DNA of 64,000 nt from Sepioteuthis lessoniana (GCA_963585895.1 OY757904.1:23130896-23194895), one strand, 5' to 3'. Shown: positions 1 to 11,340, counted from the stretch's first letter. Made by a program: numbers and translations. The notes: generated by a model not told the origin, from the sequence alone.

Positions 1-359
1 GAGTTTCGGACTATTGTCTTCATATTTATTGTTATTTCCACAACATTTCGGCCGATATGTCCTCTGGCCTTCTTCAGGTGTTTGTCGAATCGGGAACCTT
101 CACGGAACTTCGATCTACGTCCTTTATTGAATCCACAGGGGTCACCTGTTCTGATTCCGTCGGCCATAACCGGGTACACGTGTTAAGTATTCCTGTATTG
201 TTACTCCCCTGCATTCAGGATTGAACCTGCGACCTTCAGATGATTGTCTCCTTAGAAGCTTAGGGGACCAACCCTTTTAACCGTTACGCCCTGTATCCAG
301 CAGAACACAGGGCGTAACCGTTATTGGCGAGTAATGAAGACAATAGTCCAAAAACCCTC
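1..359 (-). mobile_element. Foldback-type element with tRNA-like segment and hammerhead-like motif
   Basis: Positions 8-23 and 334-349 are perfect 16-bp inverted repeats (ggactattgtcttcat). Inside, a second near-palindrome (282-297 against about 310-325) surrounds a short loop. On the minus strand, about 215-300 reads like a tRNA: an A-box-like GGCGTAACGGTTAA and, further on, a B-box-like GGTTCAATCC. Positions 40-80, read on the minus strand, give CUGAAGA, paired GGCC/GGCC and GAAA, an order seen in hammerhead ribozymes and in the ends of Penelope-like elements. It could be a SINE inside a foldback or Penelope-type end. The left edge may continue outside the window. Confidence 0.4.
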
Positions 360-630
360 AAAGATAAAAATCACCAAGCGTCAGAAATTCAGACAACTAA
401 ACAATTATTTCTAGTAAATTTCAAACCGCACTACCACACACACACATATACACAAAAATTCAAGACTGATACATTGAGGGGAAAATAACTGTAAGTGAAA
501 TCGAAACCACTCCGACACACACACACGCACACACACACAACCACAAACTCATATCAAATATCAAAGAGAGGTAAATCAGGCGAAGGTAAACACACTCTAA
601 GAAAAAGAAAGGAGTGACCTCTATGTAGAC
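360..630. other. Unassigned AT-rich spacer with CA runs
   Basis: Contains short (CA)n tracts near 432-445 and 516-540. No coding or repeat family recognised. Confidence 0.5.
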
Positions 631-1090
631 CCATCATCATCATCATCATCATGTCGTGCTGGTAGCACGGATATCCCAGACCCTCTCTCGCCACTCCTCT
701 TATCGTTCATCGCCCTAGGTAGGTCTTCAGGACAACATTCCGTATCCTCACATAGCTGCTGAATGTATGTTCGTGCTGGTCGTCCTGCTTTTGCATGGCC
801 ATGTGTGGGGGTCCATAAGATTACATCTCTTATGAGTTCGTCCCTGCTTCTCCAGCAGTGTCCTGCATGTCTGGCTCGTCTAACTTGAATAGTTTTCGTG
901 ATAGGAGGCAGGTGGCCGTACAGTTAGTGTCTTGTGGGGGTTGCCGCCAGGACTTGTTCAAGATTGCTCGCAGCATTCTTGTGTAATTGCCGTCTAGCTT
1001 CTTCTCCAGACGTTTTGTTAGAGTCCATGCAGTGCAGCCATATAGCAGTATCAATGTGACCGCTGCCTGGAAGAACTGAAAACCATTCCA
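631..1090 (-). mobile_element. RTE-like LINE, 5'-truncated 3' end (copy L1)
   Basis: Minus-strand translation gives the C-terminal domain seen in the long LINE copies of this window: FFQAAVTLILLYGCTAWTL, then LDGNYTRMLRAILNKSWRQ. The reading frame is then lost. The 3' end is the usual (ATC)n tail, seen as catcat repeats at 631-652. Only the last ~440 bp of the element are present, the common result of incomplete reverse transcription. Non-functional. Confidence 0.85.
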
Positions 1091-1380
1091 ACTGCAAACA
1101 TGAGTGAGTTCAAGTTTCATTTAATACCCTATTAACAAGGCATTGTGTCATATATGTTCTCTGAAGAAAGCAACAAGCTGGAAACTTACTCGTATGTAGA
1201 AACGAAATGAATTAATAAATACTAAAAAAATACAAATCTGTTCGTGGTCCTATCTTTTTAAAATATTTCTTTCTCTCTTTGGACCTTGGACCCACAATAT
1301 ATATATATAAAGAGAGAGTGAAAGAGAAAGGAGAAAGAGGGAGATAGTTTGTGAGTATGAGAGAGATTAATAGAAAGAGA
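1091..1380. other. Unassigned spacer, purine-rich
   Basis: AT-rich sequence with a GA-rich stretch around 1305-1380. Nothing coding recognised. Confidence 0.5.
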
Positions 1381-1972
1381 TGGTTTGGTTTGGTTTGGTT
1401 TGGTTTGTTGGCTTTTATGGCATATCAACCTTTGTAGGTTATTTAACGCCAAATCCATTTTTATGTAAATAATCTGTTCTATTTAAAACAATTTAGTTTA
1501 AGTTGACAGTTTAATTATCAGAAACATTTCTATTTCAAACTATTCAAACGGTTATATGTAACAAATCAATTAAGTGTAAATACAGTTTTAATGTCGAAAA
1601 ACAGTTCCATTTCAAATAATTCGGTTAAGCATAAGCACGCAGTTTAAATGTAAGTACGGTTTGTCAGAAACATTTCTATTTCAAGCTATTCAATTTACTG
1701 AAACAATTCAGTTTAGCAGAGGTATGCCGTTAGTTCAATTTAACCCATAGATAGGACCCTTATCAGGTGCTGCCACTCCGGGCCAGAGTGGACCCGGGAG
1801 CGATGGCAATGAAGGGGTACTCTACATTCCCCAAAGCTCCAGCTCTGCTCGAACCTCACCATCAGAATGTTTAGTGTCATATCAGGACACTCGTTGTGGG
1901 AGGGGGGAGGGTCCTATCCCTCTGCAGAGGTGCAGTCAGTGTATTATTCTACAGTCCCAGCTGACTGGACAA
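1381..1972 (-). mobile_element. Composite retroposon family A (copy A1)
   Basis: Sense is the minus strand. From the sense 5' end: a ~250-bp head (from cagctgggactgtag at 1971 down to about 1745), a body of ~53-bp subrepeats with the recurring words TTTGAAATAGAACTG and GCTAAACTGAA, and a tail with the hairpin-like segment AACCTACAAAGGTTGATATG followed by repeated ACCAA. Flanks share an imperfect duplication (aatagaaagaga / aataggaagaaa). No ORF. No clear pol III promoter seen in the head. About 590 bp, close to full length compared with other copies. Confidence 0.75.
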
Positions 1973-2735
1973 AATAGGAAGAAAGATAACTGAATAAAAT
2001 TATGTAAAACAGACTTGACTCGATAGAGAGATATAGATTCTACAGGAATATGAAATGAATTTATTATGAAAATAAAGTAAACGAGAGAATAAAATAGAAA
2101 CAGTTTAACGATTTGAGATATAAAATATAAAGGACTACATTATTCACTACGTCGCTTAGAACGATTTCCAATTACATTTCTCATAAAATTCACATAAATC
2201 TTTTACACACTTTTAATATTCAATGCCATTTTTTGTAAAGTTGGTTTTGAGAACTAAGAATAAATCATTTCAAAGTTTTCTGTATGATATCAAAGATCTC
2301 TTCGACTTTTGAGGGTCCTTCACTCTTGATACTCAAAAGTGGTTTCACAAATGAGCAGAGGTATTTTAAATAGACTATAAAGTTTGTTGTTACTTTTTCT
2401 TTTAATCCTCTTTTTGTAATTAGATTTAGTTGTCACTTTAGTTTTCGTGAATCCGTTTAGTTGAATTTGAATCTTTACTCTTCTGGGAAACTAACGGAAA
2501 TCTTTAGATGGAAACAATTAAATATTGAATATCTATGTAAAATGTTGCAGCAATCATAAATAATTCTGACAAATAAAACTAGTAGTTGATTGACTTGTCA
2601 TATCCTTATCAATATTCATTCGTTTCGTTTGAACGCATTTTCTATTTCTTTTTTTCTTTTGAATCATTATATTTTCACATTTATTTAATCATTTAAATAC
2701 TTTAAAATATTTTTCATTTTTTTTGTTACATTTCC
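1973..2735. other. Unassigned AT-rich spacer
   Basis: Very AT-rich; no family or coding signal recognised. Probably old decayed repeats. Confidence 0.5.
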
Positions 2736-2736
2736 C

Positions 2737-3880
2737 CGTAAAGATACATTTTAAGATCATTTTTCCTTTTACTGTATACCTGTAAGGATACATTCTAAGA
2801 TCATTTTTCTTTTTACAGTATACCCTTAAGCATACATTCTAAGATCATTATTCTTTTTACTGTATACCAGTAATGATGCATTCTAAGATCATTATTCTTT
2901 TTACTTTATACCCGTGAGGATACATTCTAAGATCATTATTCTTTTTACTGTATACCCGTAATGATGCATTCTAAGATCATTTTTCTTTTTACTTTATACC
3001 CGTAAGGATACATTCTAAGATCATTATTCTTTTTACTGTATACCCGTAAAAATACATTCTAAGATCATTATTCTTTTTATTGTATACCCGTAAGGATACA
3101 TTCCAAGATCATTATTCTTTTTACTGCATACCCGTAATGATGCATTCTAAGAACATTTTTCTTTTTACTGTATACCCCTAATGATACATTCTAAGATCAT
3201 TTTTCTTTTTACTGTATACCCGTAAGGATACATTCTAAGATCATTTTTCTTTTTACTGTATAGTCGTAAGGATACATTCTAAAATCATTATTCTTTTTAT
3301 TGTATACCCGTAAGGATACATTCCAAGATCATTATTCTTTTTACTGCATACCCGTAATGATGCATTCTAAGAACATTTTTCTTTTTACTGTATACCCCTA
3401 ATGATACATTCTAAGATCATTTTTCTTTTTACTGTATACCCGTAAGGATACATTCTAAGATCATTTTTTTACTGTATACCCGTAATGATGCATTCTAAGA
3501 TCATTATTCTTTTTACTGTATACCCGTAAGGATACATTCGAAAATCATTATTCTTTTTACTGTATACCCGTAAGGATACATTCTAAGATCATTATTCTTT
3601 TTACTGTATACCCGTAAGGATATATTCAAACTTATCTTTTGCTTAATCATTGTAAGGGGACATTTTAACATAATTTATTTTGAATTTTCCTCCTGAGGAT
3701 ATATCCGATAATCATTTCTGCTTTTTCCACATGTGGATACATTCTAAAATACTTTTTCTTCATAAAGATACATTCTAAGATCATTTTTTACTTCTTTTTC
3801 TCAAGGATGAATTCTAAGATCTTTTTTTTTTGTACTTTCTTCTCGTAAGGATACATTCTGAAACCTTTCAATTAAGCTGC
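2737..3880. repeat. 44-bp minisatellite array
   Basis: About 20 tandem units of a ~44-bp monomer containing CGTAAGGATACATTCTAAGA then TCATTATTCTTTTTACTGTA. Units are well kept from about 2745 to 3640 and decay from 3650 to 3880. A five-unit block at about 3064-3248 recurs almost exactly at 3284-3468 (offset 220 bp), which shows a higher-order duplication. No coding potential. Confidence 0.9.
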
Positions 3881-3884
3881 TTGA

Positions 3885-4035
3885 AGGTCCCGACAAAAAA
3901 AAAAAAACACAAAAAACAAAAACAAAAAAAAAAACCAACACAAAAAATCTAAAAATCCCCAAAAAACAAAAAACAACAACAAACAAACAAAACATAAACT
4001 GAAAGAAAAAGAGCAAAAAAAGAAAAAAGAAAAAA
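3885..4035. repeat. A-rich low-complexity tract
   Basis: Almost pure A with interspersed C and G. Apparent ORFs across it are composition artefacts. It may be the decayed A-rich tail of the tRNA-like segment that follows on the minus strand. Confidence 0.6.
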
Positions 4036-4117
4036 TGAAATGGCTCCTGATAAGGTTTGAACTCAGAATCTATATAATGGGAGCCTGTCAGACAGACTTC
4101 GCTCAAATTTTCCATAT
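4036..4117 (-). mobile_element. tRNA-like fragment, probable SINE head
   Basis: The minus strand shows a tRNA-sized segment with GAGTTCAAACCTT resembling a B box and a weak A-box region about 40 bp upstream. An A-rich tract follows it in sense direction, as expected of a retroposon. Too degenerate to be a working tRNA gene. Confidence 0.35.
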
Positions 4118-4711
4118 CGGTAGCCAGTCTGACATAAACTTTGTTGAAATATTATTCTAAGAGATTAAAAGAAGAACATGATAGAATTTCACCTACTGTT
4201 AATTAAGACTTTTTATGATGGATTGAGTGATTGTATAATATTAGTTGCATGTAAAACTTTCCAGCAGGGTTTTTTGTCTTGAGGTTAGGGAATCACATTC
4301 ATTGTGCAGAAATTTTTACACACGCAGTTACATGATATTTAGTATTCACATCTAACGCAAAAATGTGTACAGTTGTATGATTTCAAGTATTTCTCGTTAG
4401 TATTAATAATTTTATGGTTTTAGGTAAATATTTCTATTTAATAATAAACATTTTTAGTACTCAGTTAAATGATTTCAAGTAACTAATGATACTTTTTGGT
4501 AAACATTTCAAGCTTTAAGTAAATATTCTTTGTGTAAATAATTTAAAGTTATATGATATTAAGAATTCTGATTGAATGCAAATAAATTTCAGACTGTTTG
4601 ACTATAGATGGTACACTAAAAGTTACCACCACTACAGGTGCGAATGGATTTGAGAGTAATTGCAATAAAGGGATAATCCAAATCCCTTGAGTTCCAGAAC
4701 GAGAACTTCAT

Positions 4712-5864
4712 GGTTTGGTTTGGTTTGTTGAGTTTTATGGCATATCAACCTTTGTAGGTTATTTAACGCCAAATCCATTTTTATGTAAATAATCTTTTCT
4801 ATTTAAAACAATTCAGTTTAGCACAAGTATACAGTTTAATTGTCAAAAACATTTCCATTTCAAACTATTCAAGCAGTTATATGTAACAATTCATCATCAT
4901 CATCATCATGTGCGGCTAGCATGGATATCCCTGACCCTCTCTCTCCACGTCTCCATATCATTCATCGCCTCTGGCAGGTCTTCGGGGTTACATCCCGTAT
5001 CATCACATAGCTGCTGTATGAATGTTCGAGCTGGTCGTCCTGCTTTTGATTGGCCATATGCGGGGGTCCTCAGGAACACATCGCTTACGATCTTGTCCTT
5101 GCTTCTCCAGCAGTGTCCGGCATGTCAGGTTCGTCTAGCTTGTATAGTTTTCGTGATAGGTGGTAGGTGGCCGTACAGTTGGCTCCTTGTGGGGTGTTGT
5201 TGCCAGGACCTGTTCAATATTGCTCGCAACATTCTTATATAATTGCCGTCGAGCTTCTTCTCCAACCGTTTTGTCAGCGTCCAAGTAGTGCATCCATACA
5301 GCAGTATCGACACGACCGCAGCCTGGAAGAAACTGCGTTTCATTTTATCGGTCAGGTCTGATTTCCATATGATCGAAAGTCTATCGATAGCTGTCCATGC
5401 CTTCGTTAGCCGTGTGTCGATGTCTTTTTCGATTGATGAGACGCTGCTTCCTAGGTAGGTGAATTTGTCAACCAGTTTCAGGGATAGTATTAATGTCAAA
5501 AAACAGTTCTATTTGAAATAATTCAGTTAAGCATAAGCTCGCAGTTTAAATGTAAGTACGGTTTAATTGTCAAAAACATTTCTATTTCAAACTATTCAAT
5601 TTACTCAAACAGTTCATTTTAGTATAAGCATGCTGTTCTATTTAACCCATAGATAGGGCCCTATCAGGTGCTACCACTACGGGCCAGAATGGACCAGGGA
5701 GCGATGGCAATGAAGGGGTACTCCGCATTCCACCAAGCTCCAGCATTGCTGGAACCTTACCATCAGATTGTTTAGTGTCATATCCAGGACCAGCGTTGTG
5801 TGGGGGCCTTACCCCTCTGCTGAGAAGCAGTCGGTGTATTCTACAGCCCCACCCGACTGGGCAA
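4712..5864 (-). mobile_element. Family A retroposon A2, interrupted by a LINE tail
   Basis: Outer ends are flanked by the exact 11-bp duplication gagaacttcat (4701-4711 and 5865-5875), so the whole block arrived by target-primed insertion. The tail (4712-4780) and part of the body precede the LINE piece L2; body and head resume at about 5490 and run to 5864. Head word: TATCAGGTGCTACCACT on the plus strand. Without the LINE insert the element is about 560 bp. Confidence 0.85.
4887..5489 (-). mobile_element. RTE-like LINE 3' end (copy L2) inside retroposon A2
   Basis: The minus strand encodes LKLVDKFTYLGSSVSS, then DIDTRLTKAWTAIDRL, LTDKMKRSFFQAAVVSILLY and LDGNYIRMLRAILNRSWQQ in a continuous 124-residue frame, followed by the usual 3' region and an (ATC)n tail at about 4891-4909. 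It splits the body of family A copy A2, so it is younger than A2. Only the last ~600 bp of the LINE are present. Confidence 0.85.
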
Positions 5865-5900
5865 GAGAACTTCATCAGATGTAGTTTACTGTCATACATA

Positions 5901-6142
5901 GGTTTGGTTTGGTTTCTTTGTTTAATGGCATATCAACCTTTGCAGGTTATCTAATACCAAAATCATTCTACTAGAAGAACACTAGTGGTACTATTTAACC
6001 CATAGCTTGGAGGATAAGGGTCTTATACCTTTCCCAAGTCTATTTGTCCGAAAATGAATATAATAGGGCGACTGGAGTTCGAACTTGCGTACTACGATTC
6101 CGCAGCTCAGCATTTTAACCATTACACCTCGAGGACATCCCC
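5901..6142 (-). mobile_element. tRNA-derived SINE, family B
   Basis: Minus-strand sense: head with CGAGGTGTAATGGTTAA (A box) and GTTCGAACTCCAG (B box), middle with CTATGGGTTAAATAGTACC, tail with ACCTGCAAAGGTTGATATG and an ACCAA-rich end at 5901-5915. Flanked by catacata (5893-5900 and 6143-6150), an 8-bp target-site duplication. About 242 bp, apparently full length. Confidence 0.85.
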
Positions 6143-6215
6143 CATACATAGGAAACGCCTATTTGAAAGGTCTAACCATTTTACAGAAGATACAGTCAGC
6201 TTATTCAAAACCCCC

Positions 6216-6682
6216 TGTCACCAACACGATAGGGTGGCCACATGATGGAATTTCGGTTTAGACGTTGAAATGTTTTCGTTCAGAATATCAGGTTAGATTA
6301 TAGAAAGATAAAAGATTTATTTCATATTTCATATTTCTTATAATGAAAATAATATTCCAGAAAAAAACTATAGTCTTTGTTATAGTTGAAGTAATTTCAA
6401 TTTTATCTTCTCAATATTTCATTCAGAATCAGAAAATATTTTCTTTTGACTAATTTTCTTCAAATATTTCTCGCTGAGTTGAGCAATATTTTTTCGCCAA
6501 ACAAATCTTAGAAATATCAAATTAATGGAATTTAGAAAAATTCTTTTTTTTTTTTTTTTATATATCACTCGATTTGTATTCCCGTCCGGAAGTTAGACTT
6601 TCCGTAGTCTAAAGCAACTCCTATTTTATTTAAAATAGAAGTTTACCAAAATCAAATAAATAAATAAACATAGAAATAAAAA
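6216..6682. other. Unassigned AT-rich spacer
   Basis: AT-rich with a T run at about 6544-6560. No feature recognised. Confidence 0.5.
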
Positions 6683-7450
6683 TCATCATCATCATCATCA
6701 TCATCATGTGGTGCCGCCAGCATGGATATCCCTGACCCTCTCTCGCCACGTCTCCATATCATTCATCGCCTCCGGCAGGTCTTCAGGGTTACATCCCGTA
6801 TCATCACATAGCTGCTGTATGAATGTTCGAGCTGGTCGTACTGCTTTTGCTTGGCCATATGCGGGGGTCCATATTAGTACATCACTTATGAGCTTGTCCT
6901 TGCTTCTCCAGCAGTGGACTGCATGTCTGGTCCGTCTAGAATGGATAGTTTTTGTGATGGGAGGCAGGTGACCGTATAGTTGGTGCCTTGTGGGGTGTTG
7001 CCGCTAGGACTTGTTCGATATTGCTCGCAACATTCTTATGTAATTGCCGTCTAGCTTCTTCTCCAGCTGTTTAGTTAGCGTTCAAGTAGTGCATCCATTT
7101 AGCAGTATCGACACGACTGCTGTCTGGAAGAAACTGCGTTTCATTTTATCGGTCAGGTCTGATTTCCATATGATGGAAAGATTATCGATAGCTGTCCATG
7201 CCTTCGTTAGCTGTGTGTCGATGTCTTTTTCGATTGATGAGACGCTGCTTCCTAGGTAGGTGAATTTGTCTACCAGTTTCAAAGAGGTTCCGTCTTGTGT
7301 AGAAATGTCACCTGTTTGATTGTAGCACATATATTCAGTATTGTGTGCATTGACATGGAGGTCAATGCCTGCGGCGGCTCGTTCCAAACTTGGCAGTAGT
7401 GTTTCGGCTTGGTTAGGTGTATTCGCCAGTAACACTATGCACTGTTGTAA
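6683..7450 (-). mobile_element. RTE-like LINE 3' end (copy L3)
   Basis: The minus strand encodes LLANTPNQAETLLPSLERAA, then LHVNAHNTEYMCYNQTGDIS, LKLVDKFTYLGSSVSSIEKD and KMKRSFFQTAVVSILLNGCT, i.e. the region just after the reverse-transcriptase YADD motif. It ends in (ATC)n at 6683-6706. The catalytic motifs themselves are missing, so this is a 5'-truncated, dead copy. Confidence 0.88.
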
Positions 7451-8458
7451 CCCTGTATCAGTAAAAATAGCAAGCCAAATCACCCACCAGTATATCAACG
7501 AACCGGCCTCCATGATTTGACTCGTCTAACTCTCCGACCGTTTGCAAATTACCTGGCCCATAACTGCCACAGTAACCAATTCAAGAATTACCTGGACTCG
7601 CTGTGCCAAAACCTATAAGACGGTCGAGTCTAAAATTTTGAGCTAAACAGGACTTTCATAGAAATTTATTTATTTTTTATATTGCTCACCAAATAAAAAG
7701 TTGGTTTTTCAACACACTCTCTTCCCTTTATGATCTTTCCTGTGTCACTTCACTAATTTCTAACAGTTCCCAGAATCAACATAATCTCCGGCCGACCCTT
7801 TCATGAACAACAGTAAGTACAATTAAGTTAAAGAAAACGTCCCAATAAGGCAGAGTTCTGGTATAGAGTCATACCAATTTATTTAAACGGCTCATTAGCT
7901 AATTAGTTAAAAATTTAAATACTGAACAACAAGCTATCAATCATGGACGATATAAACTTGGCTTTAAACAAGGTAGATGAATTCATGGAGTCGGAACAGA
8001 ACAACAACTCGTTCCCCCTATTCACTAGCTGGTTTTCATCGTTTGCCTATTCATTTCTCATATGATGTCAAAGTTACAATGTTAATGGCTCCACATGTCT
8101 GAAAGATTAATTTGAATATTTAGAATTAGCGCTCGTTGAATAATATCACTTTAGTCCATTTTTCATTTATACCTACATGAGTGTTCTCAAATATCTGACG
8201 CCTTATGTAGAGTTGATACTTTTAATAATATTTGATTGGTTTAATTAGATATGCTAATAATGTGTTCATTTATTCTCACAATTGAAATCCTACAGTTGAT
8301 TAAGAGATTAATTATTAACAAAAATAGTAAGAAATAAATGAAATAATTTGGAATATCATATGATCACTATGGCAAGTTTCTTAAAAAATATAGTTTGCTA
8401 TTTATGGGCGAAGTGATTCTTGAGCGTACTCGCTTGGGCAGTATATAAAATAAAACTG
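7451..8458. other. Unassigned region with a 40-codon ORF
   Basis: No repeat family recognised. A short plus-strand ORF begins with ATG at 7943 (MDDINLALNKVDEFMESEQN at its start) and stops near 8065. It is slightly acidic and asparagine-rich, with no recognisable domain. It could be a first-exon fragment or chance; there is no supporting splice evidence beyond common GT dinucleotides. Confidence 0.3.
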
Positions 8459-8460
8459 GA

Positions 8461-8747
8461 AGGGCCCGTGGTGTAATGGTTATCGTCGTAGGAAATGGAC
8501 TCGGCGACACGAGTTCAAATCCTGGACGAGACTGATTGCATTTCACATTGCTCTAATACCCTTAGGAAAGGTGTGAATTTAATTATTCTCCCTCGAGCTA
8601 TGAGTAAATAGTAGGACAGACTGGTTTCTTTAGCCTTGGTGAGGCAACTAGTCTAGGAGAAGGAAAACTCTGAATTCAAACCTGTTAAACTCCGTTTAAA
8701 AAAATTGACCTTGTTTCATATCCTGCCCGAACGGAGGGGTCGGTAAA
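8461..8747 (+). mobile_element. tRNA-derived SINE, family C (C1)
   Basis: Head: GTGGTGTAATGGTTATCG (A box) and GAGTTCAAATCCTGG (B box), spaced as in a tRNA gene. Middle: GGTGTGAATTTAATTATTCT then AGCTATGAGTAAATAGTAGG. Tail: TTGACCTTGTTTCATATCC, TGCCCGAACGGAGGGGTCGG. About 287 bp, full length compared with C9-C11. The TTGACCTTGTGTCATATCCT tail differs from the tail of family B. Confidence 0.9.
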
Positions 8748-8837
8748 TATTCATAAAGTAAAATTAGATTGATTCAGATAAAATTAGCATGGTGCTTGCG
8801 CGAATTCGTAAAGCGATCCATAGTTTTACGTTGCCGT

Positions 8838-9055
8838 ACGTGGCGTAACGGTTATCGTCAAAGGAAATGACTCAGCTAATCGAGTACAAAACCAGAACGA
8901 GGCTATTTGTATTTTAATAGTGCTTAAATCCAAGAAAACGCAGAAATATGACTTTTTCCCCTCCATCTTTCTTTAAATAATAGGATAGACTGAACTCTTT
9001 AAGCTTGCTCCCATCAGTGAATCAAACAGAACTGTTCAATCATTTTCTAAGGATT
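8838..9055 (+). mobile_element. Diverged SINE, family C (C2)
   Basis: The head GTGGCGTAACGGTTATCGTC and the order of middle motifs (AATAGGATAGACTGAACTC) match family C with many changes; the B box is damaged and the tail is not clear. Older than C1 just upstream. Confidence 0.6.
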
Positions 9056-9237
9056 ATTATTATCATTTATTTGAAACCATACAGCTGTGTGCAAATTATT
9101 CATATTGCATAGGAATATTGGATAAATAGAATTACTAATGTCAAAACGCAATATATGAAACCATTTGAATGCATGCGAATAAATGAGGCATAATAATTCA
9201 TTTGAAAATAAAGCTATCTCTGAACTATTCGCATATC

Positions 9238-9238
<1 letters not shown>

Positions 9239-9301
<63 letters not shown>
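9239..9301. repeat. (TA)n microsatellite
   Basis: About 30 TA units without interruption. The following ~55 bp (9302-9360) loosely resemble the A/B tail segment. Confidence 0.95.
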
Positions 9302-9303
<2 letters not shown>

Positions 9304-9675
9304 ATTTGACATTTATTAACCCACGAAGAATGAAATTCCTTAAAAACACCAAACTACCAACCAGACTAAAACAACCGATTTATTTACGTTTCAAAGCAGG
9401 ATTCTTGGGTCTCTAAGAAGGACCACTTCTGGTAGTTCGCAGGAAATTTTAAGGATTTTAATCGTAAAAAATTGGGATTTAAAAAAGATTTGAATACATA
9501 TAAAACTTTAAAAATGAGCCGATCGCAGAAAGTGCTACGAAAGTCAAATGGAAACTCTTTACCTGACACTTGTAGCTTAAACGTGTTTACAGAATCATTT
9601 CTTAAGATGTCTTTCCAAAGTAAAGTATGTCTAATAAGCCAATAAATCTTTCAATTCAAATATTTTGCTGGATTA

Positions 9676-9895
9676 ACTTGGTTTGGTTTGTCATATCAAC
9701 CTTTGTCAGTTATTTAATGACAAATCCATCCTTGTAAAAGGTTTGTAGCAGTACTATTTAACACATTGCTGGGAGGATACCTTTTCGGAGGTTATTTGTC
9801 AGAAAGTGAACGTAATAGCACGACTAGAGTTCGAACTCGCTTACTACGATTCTCCAGTCCATCGATCTAAGTATTACACTACGAAGACACCCCTT
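9676..9895 (-). mobile_element. tRNA-derived SINE, family B
   Basis: Minus-strand sense: damaged A box (GTGTAATACTTAGATCG region), intact GAGTTCGAACTCTAG-like B box, middle with CAATGTGTTAAATAGTACTG, and the shared tail with GACAAAGGTTGATATGACAA and ACCAA repeats at the low-coordinate end. About 220 bp. Confidence 0.75.
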
Positions 9896-10998
9896 GATTA
9901 TATTGAATTTGAGCCACTAACAACTCTCTGTCTGAAATAAATAACCATCGATGTTGCATTCAGGGAAAAATGAATCTTCTAATTACTATGAAAACCCAAT
10001 TAATGTAAGCTGTTTGATGCGACGTTTTCTGTACGGAAAAGCAATATCTGGCAGATGTTGGATTTATTTCGTTTTACCAGTTCTGAATAATACAAACTTG
10101 ATTATACAAACTTTATTGACTCGAATCTTGAAGCCCCTATTTGTGGGTTAACTGGAACCAAGACCCTTTTCACAAGGTTTTCTCTGTGTTACTATTTAAT
10201 ATGTCTCTTCTTCCAACATATTTTAACGGTCAAAATTGACAACAAGCGTGTCGAGATTGAGTAATCTTTTCTTTTGGAAGGAGAAAAGGATTCACACTTA
10301 CTATGTATTAGACAAAGACGTATTATAATTATCTGTTTTGGCCGCGTTTCGACTGCGTGTTGGGCATACATAATTAGGAATTTCATTTAACTTAAGCCAT
10401 TCGTGAAATTTCTTCGTGTTTGCATTCTCGTTTCGATTTCTGGACGCTATTTGTCTTAACTTAATAGCGGCCGTATAGAGAGCCAATTTCTTTTGATTTC
10501 CCATAAGAACTTGATCAATGTCATTACGAAATCGTCTTCTTGAACCGACGTTTCTGATCACGCATCGACATTCTTATCCGAAAATCGTTAATTCATTCTC
10601 GCACTGCGGTTGCCTCCCCTTGGCATACCACCAAGTGATTTAGACACGAGTCTGTGGTTTGGCTTTCAAAATCCATCAACTGATAGAAACTGCCTCGTTA
10701 ACGTTCGATTATTAGCGCAAGTTGGTGTATGCTAAATATCTTAAATATATCCACAAACGTACTCTGTCGTGTCTCGAAATCAAAGTTTTATTTCGTTTCA
10801 CTAATAGTCTCAATATTATTTCCTATCTGCAGAACTTATTTTGCAAGTGCCATCTTGCTGCACGAATTTACTGAAAAGATATCACTTACGAAATTCAGCA
10901 AATGATCAAAAATTTCCATTGAATTCTCGTCTTTAACTTCTTCATCTTTCTATAAATATTCTAGCAAAATCAAACACCAAGACTAACCTGTCAGACCA
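9896..10998. other. Unassigned region
   Basis: Moderately AT-rich, no repeat family recognised. A minus-strand ORF of 86 codons (10301-10561) has a basic, arginine-rich product with no family I know. It may be chance. Confidence 0.4.
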
Positions 10999-11340
10999 TC
11001 ATGCTGATAGTACAGAGACCCTTGACTCTCTTTCTCACCATCAGTCCCTATCGTCCATCACTCCTTGCTAGTGTTTCCATGGGTATGAATCTATTAGAAA
11101 ACGTCGCTTATGAATTCGTCCGTACTTCTCCAGAGCCCAGAATCTCTTGTTCGTCTAACTTGGATGATTTGTGAGATAAGTGATTGGTGGCCAAACAAAT
11201 GCTGGTTTGTTTACTGCTACTTCTAGGATTTCTTAAAACTTCTTTGTTTCGTATGGTTTCTGGTTAGATGGAGTAAAATAGTAATATATTGTTTATGTCA
11301 ATATATTGACTTTCTACGACAGTATTGCTGCCATTTTTTA
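10999..11340 (-). mobile_element. Old RTE-like LINE 3' end fragment
   Basis: The minus-strand order matches LINE 3' ends: CATCATGCTGATAGTACAG near the end, CTCTTTCTCACCATC (damaged form of the CTCTCTCGCCACT word), CTTATGAATTCGTCC and TCTTGTTCGTCTAACTTGGA. Many substitutions and deletions; no frame remains. Confidence 0.65.

Larger units (their letters stand above)
4300..6215 (-). mobile_element. Old A' retroposon interrupted by A2 and a SINE B
   Basis: Pieces at about 4300-4700, 5876-5892 and 6151-6215 align in order with the body and head of family A/A' (minus-strand sense): subrepeats around 4318-4560, the bead-like head around 4600-4700, the CATCAGATG...GTCATA part at about 5873-5895, and the end piece with gcagtcag-like sequence at 6190-6200. 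They are separated by the younger copy A2 (4712-5864) and SINE B (5901-6142). This is the oldest layer of the nest. Confidence 0.55.

Noticed and set aside
2737-3880. Regular repeats with spacers, CRISPR-like at first sight
   Set aside because: Units are directly adjacent with no unique spacers, and the DNA is clearly of an animal genome.
3801-4115. 104-codon minus-strand ORF with a hydrophobic Phe-rich centre
   Set aside because: Translation of the A-rich tract on its T-rich strand; no family likeness.
7943-8065. 40-codon ORF beginning MDDINLALNKVDEFMESEQN as a host exon
   Set aside because: Too short, no homologue known to me and no splice context that stands out; kept only as a remark.
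10301-10561. 86-codon basic ORF on the minus strand as a gene
   Set aside because: No recognised domain, overlaps another ORF of similar length in a different frame, AT-rich surroundings.
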